A stretch of DNA of 64,000 bases from Cycas panzhihuaensis (taxonomy: Eukaryota; Cycadophyta): NCBI GenBank assembly GCA_023213395.1, contig CM041465.1, positions 233,065,741 to 233,129,740 of the forward strand, read 5' to 3'. The position numbers and the translations under genes were made by a program. The first letter of the stretch is position 1. Each line of letters starts with the position of its first letter. The notes beneath the pieces were generated by a model. It was not told the DNA's origin, did not search any database, and saw only the letters and a list, made by a program, of their open reading frames with translations. Below are positions 1 to 11,442 of this stretch, in pieces.

Positions 1-1115
1 GAGTTTCTACATTCGATTTTCTAAGTCAGAATTTGATAGTGTCTTTGAGGCCTCTAATATATACTTCTAGTAATAAGTCTGTGTTAATGTTTTATGTCAT
101 TGTGCTTCATAGATTTTGAAATTTTTTTGTGCGGGCTTGGATGGTACTAGTTTATTATAATCGTTTTAGTTAGGAGAAATAATTCCTACTCCAAGTGTCC
201 TCATACTATTCTATTAAGGAGGATTTTACAAAATTACAATTGTAGTGATTTATTCCATGATAATCATTGCCCACCAATGAAACCATTTGATTGCTTTTCG
301 ACATAGGTGAAGGGATGGAACCAATATTTTTTCTTTTTTTGATCTTGGTTGTATTTCAAACTACAAATCCATCTGGATGATCCAACTTTGAATATCCTTT
401 GATTGATTTATTTGAGTCACATTTTTCGAAAGGAATTTGGAATTCTTGAGACCATGGTTAGATCTAATTTTCCTATCTTCTTCTTTCTTTTGGGGGTGAA
501 AATTCTCCTTCTTGTTGGAGGGTCTTGCGTCATCCTTGTTGTCATTAGATTCCGGCCTTATAATCCTTGTATGACTTTATGCATGAGGTCAAATTTTCTT
601 TTGACTTTTTTGTTTTTAATTTTTTTTTCCTACCCTCATTACATCAATTTGAGTTGTTATTTCATTCTTTATTTATTTGGTTATGCATGCTAACCATTTC
701 GTTGTTTGAAGTATCCACTCTTTGAGTGATGTCTTCTATTAATCTTGAAGTGTGGTTCACCATCTTGCTTAGTGCAAGTGTCTTCTTGGGTCTCAATTCC
801 ATTCTAGGGAATTTTTTTTTTTTTTTCTATCCTTTTTATGCACTAAAGTAACTCTAATATTTGCTACTTGGATTGTTGTTCACAACATACTGCTTATTGG
901 AAAATGAATTATCCAATAGTTTATGACTTTCGACTGCCAATTTTCTGATTTTCTAAATGTAGAATTTTAGCAAGTTTAGAATTTCTAAGTGTAGAAGCAA
1001 AGTTTGATTGAAGAATTTTGAATTTTGATTAAGAATTATAGATTTCTATTTTGCTAAAATGGTTGTTTGATTACTAAAAACCTTGATTTTCATAACTGAA
1101 TGGTTTTGATAATGA
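1..1115 (-). mobile_element. Interior of a minus-strand LTR element, no coding recognised
   Basis: AT-rich DNA lying on the internal side of the primer site at 1116-1128, so it should be the 5' untranslated leader of a minus-strand retrotransposon that continues off the left edge. Open frames here are short (the longest is about 96 codons, plus strand, hydrophobic and low complexity) and match no family I know. The placement follows from the LTR and primer site; nothing in this stretch supports it independently. Confidence 0.4.
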
Positions 1116-1131
1116 GGCTCTAATGCCGCTT

Positions 1132-1644
1132 ATGAGAATCCCGATGGGGATTTACAACCAATTAACAACAACACAGATTCTAAGCTATTTTTCAGAGCAT
1201 ATCCACGTATACCATGCAACATTATGACGAGTAAAATAACAGATCTCAAACCATTCACTAAAAATACTAATCATAGAAACAATAATCACAACTCCATATT
1301 ATTCATAAGAGAGTCAAAATCTTACAAATGTCGAATAACATAGAAATGCCCCCTCTTTGAGTCGAGGTGTCCCCCTAGAGTAGATGCCAACTAGGGTTGG
1401 AAAATAGCAAATTGAATGTCTTCCAATTCTAATTTTGGAATGAGGGTGAGATGCTCTATATATAGGTGAAGAAACAGAAGTTGGTTTTTTATATAGGAAG
1501 TTGGCTAGAATCTAAAGAAAAGAAGTTGGCCAGGCTTAAGAGGTAGTCGGCCAAAAAAAAAAAGAAAACGCTACATAGAAGTCAGTTTTATATAAGAGGT
1601 TAGCTAGAATCTTAAGAGGAAGTCGACCAGGAAAAAATGCTACA
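1132..1644 (-). mobile_element. 5' LTR of a minus-strand retrotransposon (TGTAGC family)
   Basis: Read on the minus strand this block starts TGTAGCATTT at 1644 and ends with CA at 1132. Three bases later comes a primer-binding site at 1128-1116 reading CGGCATTAGAGCC, which matches the tRNA-Met complement TGGTATCAGAGCC apart from transitions. A TATA-like box, palindromic and so readable on the minus strand, sits near 1453-1466. The start and the promoter region resemble the LTR-like block at 5920-6394. Family assignment is uncertain, probably Ty3/gypsy. Confidence 0.6.
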
Positions 1645-2149
1645 TTTGCCAACATGAAGTTAGAGGGATGTTAACTTGCTCTGATATTTTTAAATGTGAA
1701 ACCAACAAGATGGCGAGTAGAGTTGATGCCTTTTCATAGTGAAAACAACAGAGATGATGAGTAGATCTAGTATCAAACGGGTGTGTTGTAGGGTGAAGGG
1801 ACGACTTTCAGTCAAGTGATGTGGCCCTTAAGAAAGGTATGGAGCTTAGGTACAAATTGATGTGATCCTGCAGGAGGTTAAGGAAACCTGGTAAACAATT
1901 AGTATGACCATAGAGAAGGGGATGTGGGTACTAATCCTATAATATACTCAGAAATTGTAGATGAGACAAAGTTTTGTACAAGGCTTTTTGGCTTGCATAT
2001 GCATGGAGGAAATCAGAGGCAAAAGTGCTCGAGAGATGTTATTGTAATAAAAAATAAGATTCTTATGCATGGTCCATGAAATAAATGTAACATTAGATAT
2101 ACTATATGGTATTTTATTTAACTTAAAGTTAGGTTGGTTAATCAATTAT
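1645..2149. other. Unassigned spacer between LTR remnants
   Basis: About 500 bases with no recognisable coding. A degraded minus-strand primer-site-like string (the complement reads TATCAGAGCAAG) lies near 1678-1692, so another decayed LTR may be present, but no boundaries can be drawn. Confidence 0.3.
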
Positions 2150-2403
2150 ATTAGGAACCGGTTAGTTGAATTGGTTAAAGCTAATTAGGTTAATTGGTTA
2201 GATAGTTTTAGGTTGTTCAGTGGTTACATAGTTGTCATCATAAATTGAGAATCATTTGCATTATACATGTTTGTGTGTGTGAGTGAGTGATTGTAATCAA
2301 CACTTTGGCTCACCCTCGACACCTCTTTTACAATCTCTCGTAATTGGGAAACGTTCTTGAGTATCCAATCACATTGAATAATGCATCAGTTAGTATTAGA
2401 GCC
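2150..2403 (+). mobile_element. LTR end with primer-binding site, plus strand
   Basis: The stretch ends near 2385-2388 and is followed by TAGTATTAGAGCC at 2391-2403, a tRNA-Met primer site with transitions. The bases after it (AGTGATTAGGC) resemble those after the primer site at 46045-46057 (TGAGATTAGGC), so the two fragments probably belong to one family. The left edge was not found; 2150 is a guess. The element is cut short by the R1 LTR at 2525. Confidence 0.35.
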
Positions 2404-2524
2404 AGTGATTAGGCCACTTAATTCTAGAATTGGGAAGCCATCATCTGCAAACTAGACTTTTAGAATTTCTACCCTAATTCAATTAACAGAGAAATTCTAG
2501 AAGAAATACATGAAAGTCAAAATC

Positions 2525-3077
2525 TGTTAATCCTTTATGTTTAAATGTTAAGTGTTGTACTTTATAATGTATTATTAATGTACTTTATGTAATTTAATGT
2601 TAGGATGATTTATCACTTAATATGATAAAATACACTCCCACATTCTTTCTAGTTGCACAACATTGTAACTTGAGGGTTAATATACCCTCATGCACTTGTG
2701 CTCACAAGAAATTCCAAGAGGACACTTGTTTTGCATGCAACTAACATAGCTAGCATGTTTGACATTCGTCAAACATGTAATGTTCCAAGGTCTCTATATA
2801 TTGAGACCAATCCTCATGTATCATGTATGAGAGAGTGTTGTATCATTATGCTACTAGTCTTGTTAATCTAAGCCATTCTTATTTATTTGGAGTTGGGAAC
2901 AATTCCTCCTCCTCCATATTTGTGTCTTTCTCATGCTTGTGATCATTATGCCTAATGCTTGCTTATGTGCTCATCTTCATAGCTGCTTAGTTAGATGCTA
3001 TTTATCTTCACATGTTAGCAAATTTTCCTCTCCATTAGATCCTAAGGGTTGTAGGCTAAATGCCATCAATTTCAACA
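2525..3077 (+). mobile_element. 5' LTR of R1 Copia element A
   Basis: A 553-bp LTR beginning TGTTAATCC and ending CAACA, followed after two bases by a primer site TGGTATCAGAAC (3080-3091, decayed at its end). It aligns along its length with the R1 LTRs at 8366, 15692, 26271 and 27001. A TATA box near 2794-2802 lies between GGTCTC and GAGACC. Several inverted repeats are present: TGAGGGT/ACCCTCA, TTGCATGCAA at 2731-2740, and 10-bp arms at 2754-2777. No matching 3' LTR is present to the right. Confidence 0.85.
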
Positions 3078-4958
3078 TTTGGTATCAGAACTTGTTAAGA
3101 GGAGTTTTTCTATTGTTTTCACAATTTGAAGGAGGGTTTCAAATCCTTAGTCACAACCTTTGCTCTTCAAAGGCGATCCAAGGTTAAGTTTGGGTTTATT
3201 TTCTACAATTTCTTCTCATTTCTTTGATATTTGTAGGTTGGAGATCAGTAGTTTTATTTTTTGAAAACTTTTAAAGCTTAATTTGGTTATTGCAATAAAG
3301 AAATAATATAAAAGTCATTGTCTTCTTTGTTTTTTGTAAAATAAAAATTATTTTGTAGGGTTTTATCAACTGATCACTGTAGATTCTTCACAGTTGATTG
3401 GAAATCAGTCCAAACTCTATTCTTCTCAGTCTGCTCGTCACATGCAAAAACCTCTTAGAGTTCTAGGCGGATTTCTTCTAAGTTTTGTGATTTTCTAAAG
3501 TGAAAAACATTGTTTTTTTGTGGATCTATTACTCCTGGTTTGTTTTGTGGTTTTTTGCAGGTGGTATTGCCCTTGGAGAAGATTTTGGATGCATTAGACT
3601 GGTTTTTAAACCCTTGAACATTTTTCTACAGCCATCGTCTCTCCTGCTAGTCGTGTGCCCCTTCTAAAGCCTTGGCTACTCTGTTCTCCTTAATCGTAGC
3701 TTTATTTGTCGTGAAATCTAAGAGGGAGCTTTGTCTCAGCCAATCAAACGTTCTCTTGAAATTTCATCTCGACCGGATGCCTGCTCTGTGAGTTATTTGC
3801 GACTGTGTTTTCATTCAATCACTCGGCCACCGCTCTATGATGCATAGAAATTTTTCATTTTTCGAACATTAGAGATTTCAGCTTTGGTTTATGCAATTTA
3901 GCATATATAAAGAATATTCTTAATTAAATTAACCCCTTATCACCTAAAGTTTATTTTTTTAAACATCTTTTTAGCTACTTTTAGCCTCGTTTTTTATTTT
4001 TCAAGTTCAGTAACACACAAAAAAATTTGCAAATGTCTTTTTGACTCAAAACAAGTGATCTTTTTGATTTTTTGTACTCATTAGTGAACAATTTACATTG
4101 TACATGATTTTATAAGGTTCCCTGCGAGGTGACTTTGATGCCCTAAGTCATTCAAAATGGCACAAAATCACTCTTTTAATGAAAATCATTTTATTTTGAG
4201 GCTGGTTAGGACTATTTTAAAGTCCTAACATTGTGGTAGTGGATTGATTACTTGGCACACTTCATTAAATCTTCATTTTGTGGTCATTTATTTGCATTAA
4301 AAACGAAACCACTCAACGCACAACATTGAGGTAAGCATACCTTCATTGGACACTTAGCAATTTTTTGTTATTTTTTAAGTGCTTTTAGAACACTTTGTGT
4401 TATTTTTATGTACTCTAATCATTTCATTTGAAGCCTTTTCATTGGAATTTTATCATGCATTGTAAAGCAACATCATCATCCACTTAAGTAAATTTAATTA
4501 AGTCCACTTAAATCATTAAAATTTGTTTTAAAATTTTGTTAGAGGACCTTGAGAAAGGTTAAAACCTTGGTTTTAAAAGTCCTAAGTTTGGTGCATTCTT
4601 GAGGGGACCAATTGACTGTCAGTACACGACAATTGAGATTCTCTTAGAGAAAAGAGAGTTCAAATAGGGTGTTATTGGGGCTGTGAATTCCAAGGAAAGC
4701 ATGGTATAGTCGTGCAGATCAACCCCACTTAGCCCTGTTCTAGATTTGACTTGGCCAATTATTAGATCTATCTAGAAAGATCAGGGTTGGGTCAACTTTT
4801 AGCCTAGTCCTCCACCCCTCATCACTCTCTTTAATTGTTGGATATTCTTTGTAAGATCAAGGCTATTGGTATGTTAGAAAGTCGAACTTAAGTGACAAAA
4901 GTTTTGGGTCTTTAAGTCATTTGCTAGTTTCAAGAAACTTTTAATCAACTATAATATT
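3078..4958 (+). other. Untranslated leader of R1 element A
   Basis: Some 1.9 kb between primer site and gag with no sustained open frame. It holds the same landmarks as the leaders at 8913-11442 and 20596-22131: a stem-loop motif at 4114-4134 and a conserved block of roughly 400 bases just before gag (about 4552-4958), including a purine-rich run and the phrase GGGTGTTATTGGGGCTGTGAA. Conservation of a non-coding block next to gag suggests packaging or translation control; that is inference. Confidence 0.65.
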
Positions 4959-5919
4959 ATGACTACTATTAACATGCTTAATGCATGTACCATAAAGCTA
5001 AATGGACAGGATAATTATCAGGAATGAAAAAGGCAAATACAAAATTTGTTGATAATGAATGAGTTTCGGGCATTTGTATCTAGGAAGAATTTCAAACCTG
5101 TTTCTGTTGAAAGCCCAAATGAAAAAAATGTACTTATTTATCATGATCCTACTTTAGTTGTTGCTTGGGAGGCTAAGGATGAAATTGTGTTAGCATTTTT
5201 TCATATGGTTGTTGATGTAAATATTGATCAAAACATTCCTTGTGTTCATACTTCAAAGGAAGCTTAGGATACTCTGACTTCATTGTATGAAAGGCGAGAT
5301 GATGCTTGCATCATTGTGACAAAAGCTAAATTGTATTATTTGAGATTTGTTAAGTCTATGTTGGCATTTTCATCTTCCATCAAAGAAATTTGCAATGAGT
5401 TGAATACTCTCGAAAAACTAGCTTCAAGGGATGAACTTGTGATTGCCACATTGCATGCATTGTTAAAGGAGTACAACGAATTCATCTCCTCAATTACATG
5501 AGATGACGCACTTGTTACATTGACTTTCGATCAACTTGAGAGTTTTTTACTTCAAGAAGAACAAATCTATTTTCGACTAGATGAACTATCAACATAAGGT
5601 GCATTCACGGCCAAACAAAATTTTAAACAATCACTTCACAAACTGTTTAGGAATATGAACCTTGGCACATCAAAAGCCAATGTCATATGTCATTATTGTG
5701 GCAAGGTGGTCCACATAGCACTTGAATGTTGAAAGAAGCAATTTGACATGCAGTAGCAGTAGTAGTTTCGACAACGACAACAACAATAGTAACGCCAACA
5801 CTAGTCATGTTAGCAGCAGAATCAACAACAACAACAACAACCCCTTAGACCAAATCAAGGTGGATTTCAAGGAGGTCAAAGAGGAAGGGGGGGAAGTATT
5901 ATTTTAGGGGAAGGGGAAT
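4959..5919 (+). pseudogene. Copia gag remnant, element A
   Basis: Begins ATG ACT ACT ATT AAC ATG at 4959 and encodes the R1 gag start (INMLNACTIKLNGQDNYQE). The frame then breaks repeatedly. Stops replace tryptophan and arginine codons of the sister copies, for example at EA-stop-DTL and T-stop-DD. Recognisable segments are KEICNELNTLEKLASRDEL (about 5376-5432), LLQEEQIY (about 5548) and a zinc knuckle CHYCGKVVHIALEC (5690-5731) that keeps all metal ligands. Homology ends in the glycine-rich tail near 5890, where gypsy-like sequence takes over. Protease, integrase and polymerase are missing, so it cannot encode a working Gag. Confidence 0.8.
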
Positions 5920-6394
5920 TGTAGCATTCCAAAATCTAGTCAAAACTATGCCATGTAACCATTCAAATTGAAGGCCTCTAAACGAGGATTCTAACGATTC
6001 AAACGAAAGTCAATTCCGACATCTCTATCAAAAGTTATGACCATTTAAAGTTAGCCTGCCAGTTTTGGAGAAGTTCTGACTGACTTATATTTAAGAAGTA
6101 TTAAGGATAATATCATCCAGTCTGGCCGACTTCTAATTGAAGAATTTTTTATCACTATATATAGGAAGTTTGGGCCGCATTCCAAACTATCATTCAGAGG
6201 TTCTTTTGGTTGCACATTTTCGGTTTTAGCGTTGCAATTAACTCGCCCATTTGGGGGCTACAGTTTGGAGGGTTCCTCGCCTCGAAGAGGAAAGCTCACT
6301 TCTTCAGGAAAGACTGCATCTAGTTATTGTTTTTGTGGATTATTACATGTATTTTTTAAGAAAATTGTTATAAAAGTATAACTAGATCGCTACA
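5920..6394 (+). mobile_element. LTR-like block with TATA box inside the composite A/G region
   Basis: A 475-bp block starting TGTAGC and ending GCTACA, a 6-bp terminal inverted repeat typical of LTRs. It is preceded by a purine tract (about 5906-5919) resembling the tract before the mini-element LTR at 18561. A TATA-like motif ACTATATATAGG sits near 6155. The flanks (GGAAT and CCAAC) are not a target duplication, so this is more likely a 3' LTR left by deletion than a clean solo LTR. It separates the gag of element A from the polymerase of a different Copia. Confidence 0.5.
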
Positions 6395-7955
6395 CCAACC
6401 AGCTATAGAAGTGGGAGGACAGCAATGGATGTCGAAATCCATGTCATGGAGCAAAATAGGACTTGGGGTTTGGTTGATTTGCTAGTAGATAATAGGCGAT
6501 TCATTGTACATGAGTCTATAAGACCAAATTTAGATCTCATGGCACTATTGATAAATATAAGGTTAGATTGGTAGCCAAAGGATTGAAGCAAACATAAGGC
6601 ATAGTTTACCACGAGACATTTACTCTAGTAGCAAAGATGGCAACAATTAGATTGACACTAGCGATAGTTGCTCAGTTCAAATGGAAGTTATACTAGTTTG
6701 ATGTCAAAAGTGCCTTCCTTAATGAAGATCCTATAAAGGAGGTTTATATGGAGCAACCACTTGGATATATTATCGAAGGCAAAGAACATTTAATATGTTG
6801 CTTGAAAAAGGCTTTGTATGGCCTCAAACAAAGCTCCAAGAGAATAGTATTCCATGATCGATCATTATTTTTTGGATAACGGATTTGAAAGGTTGCCAAT
6901 TGATTCAAACCTGTACATCAAGGTTGAAGGAAATTCAACCATCTTTGTGGTTTTTTATGCATATGATGATGTGATCACATGGAATGACACTTTGAAGGTT
7001 GAAGGCTTGAAGGATGATCTCGAGAAGGCATTCAAGATGACAAATTTTGGTTTGCTCCACTACTTTTTGAGAGTGGAAGTATGGTAAAAACCTGGGAAAA
7101 TCTTCATTTTACAAGTGGTAAAAGCCTGGGAAAATCTTCAATTTACAAACTAATTATGAATAAGAAATTCTAAAGAGATTCAGAATGGAAGATTGTAAAC
7201 TTATACATACCCCCATGGAAACATGTTTAAAGCTAACAACTTTGGATAATGATAAAGAACAAGTTGATGGCATAATGTTTAGACAACTAGTTGGTAGTGT
7301 GATCTACTTGACTACTATTAAACTTGATATTTCCTTTGCAATTGGTATGGTGTCAAGGTTTATGGTTGAGCCAAAGCTAAGCCATTAGAAAGTTGCAAAG
7401 AGGATCTTGAGATATTTGCGAGGGACATTGTACTTTGGATTGCAATTTAACCAAAATGATAATTTCCAGTTAATAGTGTATTTAAATTTTGATTGGGCTG
7501 AATGTAAGGATAGCAAAAGGTACACTTTAGGTTATTGTTTCAATTTGGGTTCTATTGTTGTCACTTGGAGCAGTAAGAAACAACTTAATGTTGCTTTATC
7601 TTCTACTGAGGCAGAGTATAATTTAGTTATTGCATCCACTTGTGAAAGCCATCTAGTTGAGGCAAGTGCTTGGTGATTTGGTGTTACATCAGGATGAGGC
7701 GACTACATTGTACTGTGACATTCAAAGTACTTTGAATGTTGCCAAGAATCCAATGTTCTGTTTTCGCACCAAACACATTGAGGTGCATTATCATTTTATC
7801 AGGGAGTAGATCTAAAATGGAGAGGTTGAGCTTTTGTACAAGCCAACAGAGGAGCAACTTGCAAATATTTTCACAAAGCCTTTACCTAGGGACAAGTTTG
7901 ATAAATTTAAATTTTGTATCAATATTAAGCCAATGATATGAACATTAAAGAGGAG
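6395..7955 (+). pseudogene. Copia reverse transcriptase-RNase H remnant, element G
   Basis: Starts at the Copia RT N-terminus (AMDVEIHVMEQNRTWGLVDL) and continues through [20 protein letters not shown] (near 6700-6760), ALYGLKQSSKR and the active-site motif YAYDDVIT (near 6957), where Copia normally has YVDDM or YVDDL. RNase H follows (near 7400-7900): KQLNVALSSTEAEYN, then RTKHIEVHYHF and EEQLANIFTKPLPRDKF. Several stops and at least one frameshift break it. Gag, protease and integrase are absent. The 3' LTR start at 7956 is unlike R1, so this belongs to another Copia family than the gag to its left. Confidence 0.85.
7945..7955 (+). other. Polypurine tract of element G
   Basis: Purine-rich string TTAAAGAGGAG immediately before an LTR start TGTTAGATT, the expected plus-strand priming site for the Copia remnant ending here. 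Confidence 0.55.
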
Positions 7956-8241
7956 TGTTAGATTAATGTTCATATATAGGACGAAATTGGATAGGTGAGT
8001 CATTAAGAATTGCAAAGTCCTAAATGGGCTTGTGACACGTGTTAGGGCAGTTACGAGTTCGTGTGTGGACCATTACTGATCTCGCTTGTATATGTATTTG
8101 TGTAGTATTATGTTTTGTAATCAGATTGCAATGGATTTGTAATGAATGCCAAGTCAATTTGAAGGTAGACCAATTATATTGGAAAAACCTATGTTTATTT
8201 TTTTTATTTGGTTCCAATTTTCAATCTTACAACTCTAAACA
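7956..8241 (+). mobile_element. 3' LTR of Copia element G
   Basis: Begins TGTTAGATT directly after a polypurine tract and the RNase H end. The proposed end CTCTAAACA at 8241 roughly mirrors the start, giving about 286 bp. A TATA-like string CATATATAGG occurs near 7970. The right end is uncertain because no second LTR exists here to compare. Confidence 0.5.
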
Positions 8242-8365
8242 TCGTGGGCCCAAAAATTTGGATAAGAAAACTATGTTTAGAAAACAATGGACCAAGTCCA
8301 TTGTTTTTTGTTAATTGTTTTGTGAACTTCATGATCGTTTTATACATATTTTTGGTTCAACTTCA

Positions 8366-8912
8366 CATTAAACCTTATATTTACATATTAACTATATACT
8401 TTATTTTTTCATTCATTATTTGTACTTTATGGGGTGACTTATCACTTAACTGATAAAGTGCACACCCACTTTCTTTCTAGTGACACAACATTGTCACTAA
8501 AGGGTCAAATGGACCCTCATGCATCTTTGCTTACTTGAGGGCCCAAAAGCACACGTCCTTCATGCATGACATGCAAGACATGCATTGCATATAACTTGGA
8601 TGTTTGACACCTATCAAACGTCCAATGCTGTTAGGTCTCTTCAGTTTTTCTATATATTGAGACCTCTTCTTATGTCTCACATGGAGAGTTGGAGTTGTAA
8701 TGTTATGTTATTAGTTTGCTAATCGACTGGTATTCCTTTGGAGATTGGACTAATTCCATCTCCTCCCAATTTGGTATCATCTTGCTCTTTGAACTTTGAT
8801 CTTGCTTATCTTTTATTTCGGTTCCCTTGTTAGTTATGCTCTCATGCTTTTTAGAACTAAAGTGAACTATCTTCTTGATCTTGGGTGTCATAGACCATTG
8901 GCATTCTCAACA
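8366..8912 (+). mobile_element. 5' LTR of R1 element B
   Basis: 547 bp. The first two bases are CA where the sister LTRs have TG (two transitions), then TTAAACC; it ends CAACA. The U3 part carries consecutive inverted repeats, including AGTGACA/TGTCACT and AGGGTC/GACCCT. The TATA box TATATATTGA at 8651 lies between AGGTCTC and GAGACCT. Alignment with 15692-16243 is continuous. Confidence 0.9.
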
Positions 8913-8914
8913 TT

Positions 8915-8926
8915 TGGTATCAGAGC
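8915..8926 (+). other. Primer-binding site of element B
   Basis: TGGTATCAGAGC, a perfect match to the usual plant Copia site complementary to the 3' end of initiator tRNA-Met, two bases after the LTR end. Confidence 0.92.
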
Positions 8927-11442
8927 AAGAGGAGACTAGTTCCCTTTGTTCTGATTTCTTCTTGAAGGGAGACTAAGAGTGGGTTTTACAATCCCTTGGT
9001 GACGACCTTCGTTTTCCAAAGGCGATCCAAGGTTTGTCTAAATCTACCATTGTAGATCAAAGACTTTTCTGAAGCATTTTAAAAGCTGAAGCTGATTATT
9101 CTCAAATCTGAAATTTTTTTTAGATCTACTTCAAGGCTTTTGAGCTAATTTACTCATGTCTTTTGTGTTTTTTCTACTAAAAATTGGACTTTTTAGCATT
9201 CTTCTTGTAGAACAGGGTGCTGGAGTATTATGCTCATTTTTCAATCTCATTAACTGAGATTATTTGAAGTTTTAGACTCCCTGCAGGCTGTGGATCAATT
9301 TCTAGGCAATTTCAGCCCTCAGACCCCAGATGGAAAACACCAAATCTCTGGTGTTGACTTTATTTAGTGTGTTCTTGACTTTAAATCAGTCCTTTAGCTA
9401 ATATTTGTGATTTGTAGCCATTATCTAATGTTTCTTAGCAAAGTTGGGCAGATTTATCACTATTCTCAGTGATTTCTACATCAAAAATTGGGATTTTTCA
9501 CTCATTTTCTTCAAAGCAAGTTGGTTGTCCACATTTTGACATTGCATGCAGCTGTAGCAAACATCAATTAAGAGATTTAGTGAGCAGTCAGTTGAGGGTT
9601 TCAAACCCTGGACTGCCATATGGCTCTCACTTTGGTCCTCACGGTCGTGCGTCCTCCAAACTGCTCTCTTTGCTCCGTTCTCTTTCCATAATCAATGAAA
9701 TGACCTGAATTTTGAGTTGAATCTCCATACAGACATCACAACTCTTCCTTTGAAATTTGGGATCGATCCGTGCAAAGACAAGGGAGATCAACCACTCTAA
9801 GTGATCACAGAGGTGCGCGGGTGACGGCAAATCGAAAATTATAAATTTTCATTGAAATGTTTTCATTTTTGGACTTTAGGTTTATAACTTAACTTTACAT
9901 TATTGAGAATATTCCTTGAATATTTTTTATTACATATTCTAAAGTTCTAATGTTCAATTCTTAAGTTATTTTTTAATTACCTAAAATCATTTTCTAAGCC
10001 AAATATCAATCATTTTCAGTATTTTTAATCTTCTAACACTTAATCTCTTCTGTATTAGTGTTAAAAATCTTAACTCAAGTGATCTTTAGTGATTATTTAT
10101 TTTAAAAAGTGAATTTTTTCATCTTTTTTAAGCATTTTTACTAAGGCACCTTGCATGGTGACCTAATACTTATATTTTTATAAGGAAAATTTCATTTTTT
10201 CTTTTTTAAAGTCACCTTAAAGATTAAAATTCTTCATTGATACATAGTGACTTTATTAAATGGCTGATGTTTAGTCATTTTCTTATCATTGAAGACTAAA
10301 AACACTTGCTTTAAAGTGTTTTATAAGGCTCCCTGGGAGGTGTCCTTATTATTCAAATCACATAAAGATAAAATTTCAGCCTTTGATTTAGCATTTCAAG
10401 CTTTTTAACACTTATTTTATGTTGTACAAGTGTTAAAAAGCTTTGTTAAAGTGATTTTTAAAGTGTTAGTACTTTGTAAAAGTGATACTTATCACTATCT
10501 CAACATCTTCTCTAAGGCACCTTGCATGGTGACCTATTGCCCTTAGTCACAAAAAGGGGCTCAAGAACACTTTCTCTTAATAAAATCATTTTACCTTTTT
10601 TATTGTTGGAACTATTTTAAAGTCTCAACACTTGGTGCTTGGTGTCTTCATTTCACAAAGTGGCTTTTTTCTCTTCAAGTTTGAGCATTAAAAGGAACAC
10701 ACTTGTACCTTCATCACAAGGCATCGCATTCTTTCATTGAGTACTTAGCATTTTTCTTGATCATTCAAGTGTTTATTTCCTTCTCAAAACACATTGTATT
10801 CAAGCATATTTTACCTGGATTTGTTTAGCACTCTTTCACTACATAAAGTCCTTTTGTAACGACACTTCTAAGTGTTCTTTTGATGTACTAAGTTGTTTCC
10901 TTTGAAGCCTTCTCATTGCAAGCTTGATCAAGCATTTTTCATAAGTACATCATCCAAATAAAATAAATCCTAAGTCCACTTTAATCCTTTAAAAGTGACT
11001 TTTAAAAATCTTGTTGGAGAGACCCGACAAAGGTTCAAAACTTGCCTCTAAAATAACCTTAAGCTTAGTGCATTCCTTAGGGGACCAATTGAAACAATTA
11101 AGGTTATCGTACGGTCAGTGCACAACAATTAAGGTTGCTTGAGAGAAAGGAGATTCGAAAAGGGTGTTATTGGGGCTGTGAATCCCGAGGAAAGCATGGT
11201 ATGTCCATGTAGATCAAGCCTACCTGCCTTGTCTTAGATTTGGTTTGGTCAATTGTTGGATCTCTTCTATAAATCAAGGTTGGACCAACTCTCTTGCCTA
11301 GTCCTCCACGCCTCATCACTCCATTCAGTTGTTGGATCTTCTAATAAGATCGGGACTGTCGGTTTCATTAAAAGGTGGAACTTAAACGACGAAAGCATTG
11401 AGTTTCCTCATCTGCTAGCTTCAAGCTCTTTACAACTTTAAC
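8927..11442 (+). other. 2.5-kb untranslated leader of element B
   Basis: No sustained open frame. A stem-loop motif occurs three times: at 10143-10163 and 10514-10534 (nearly identical, loop TTGCAT) and at 10325-10345 as a variant. A conserved block of about 400 bases precedes gag (about 11035-11442), with CGTACGGTCAGTGCAC at 11108-11123. Equivalent parts occur before the gags at 4959 and 22132. Function is not shown; RNA packaging, dimerisation or internal ribosome entry are possible. Confidence 0.65.

Noticed and set aside
403-693. 96-codon plus-strand hydrophobic frame
   Set aside because: AT-rich low complexity, no family motif, inside the presumed leader of a minus-strand element.
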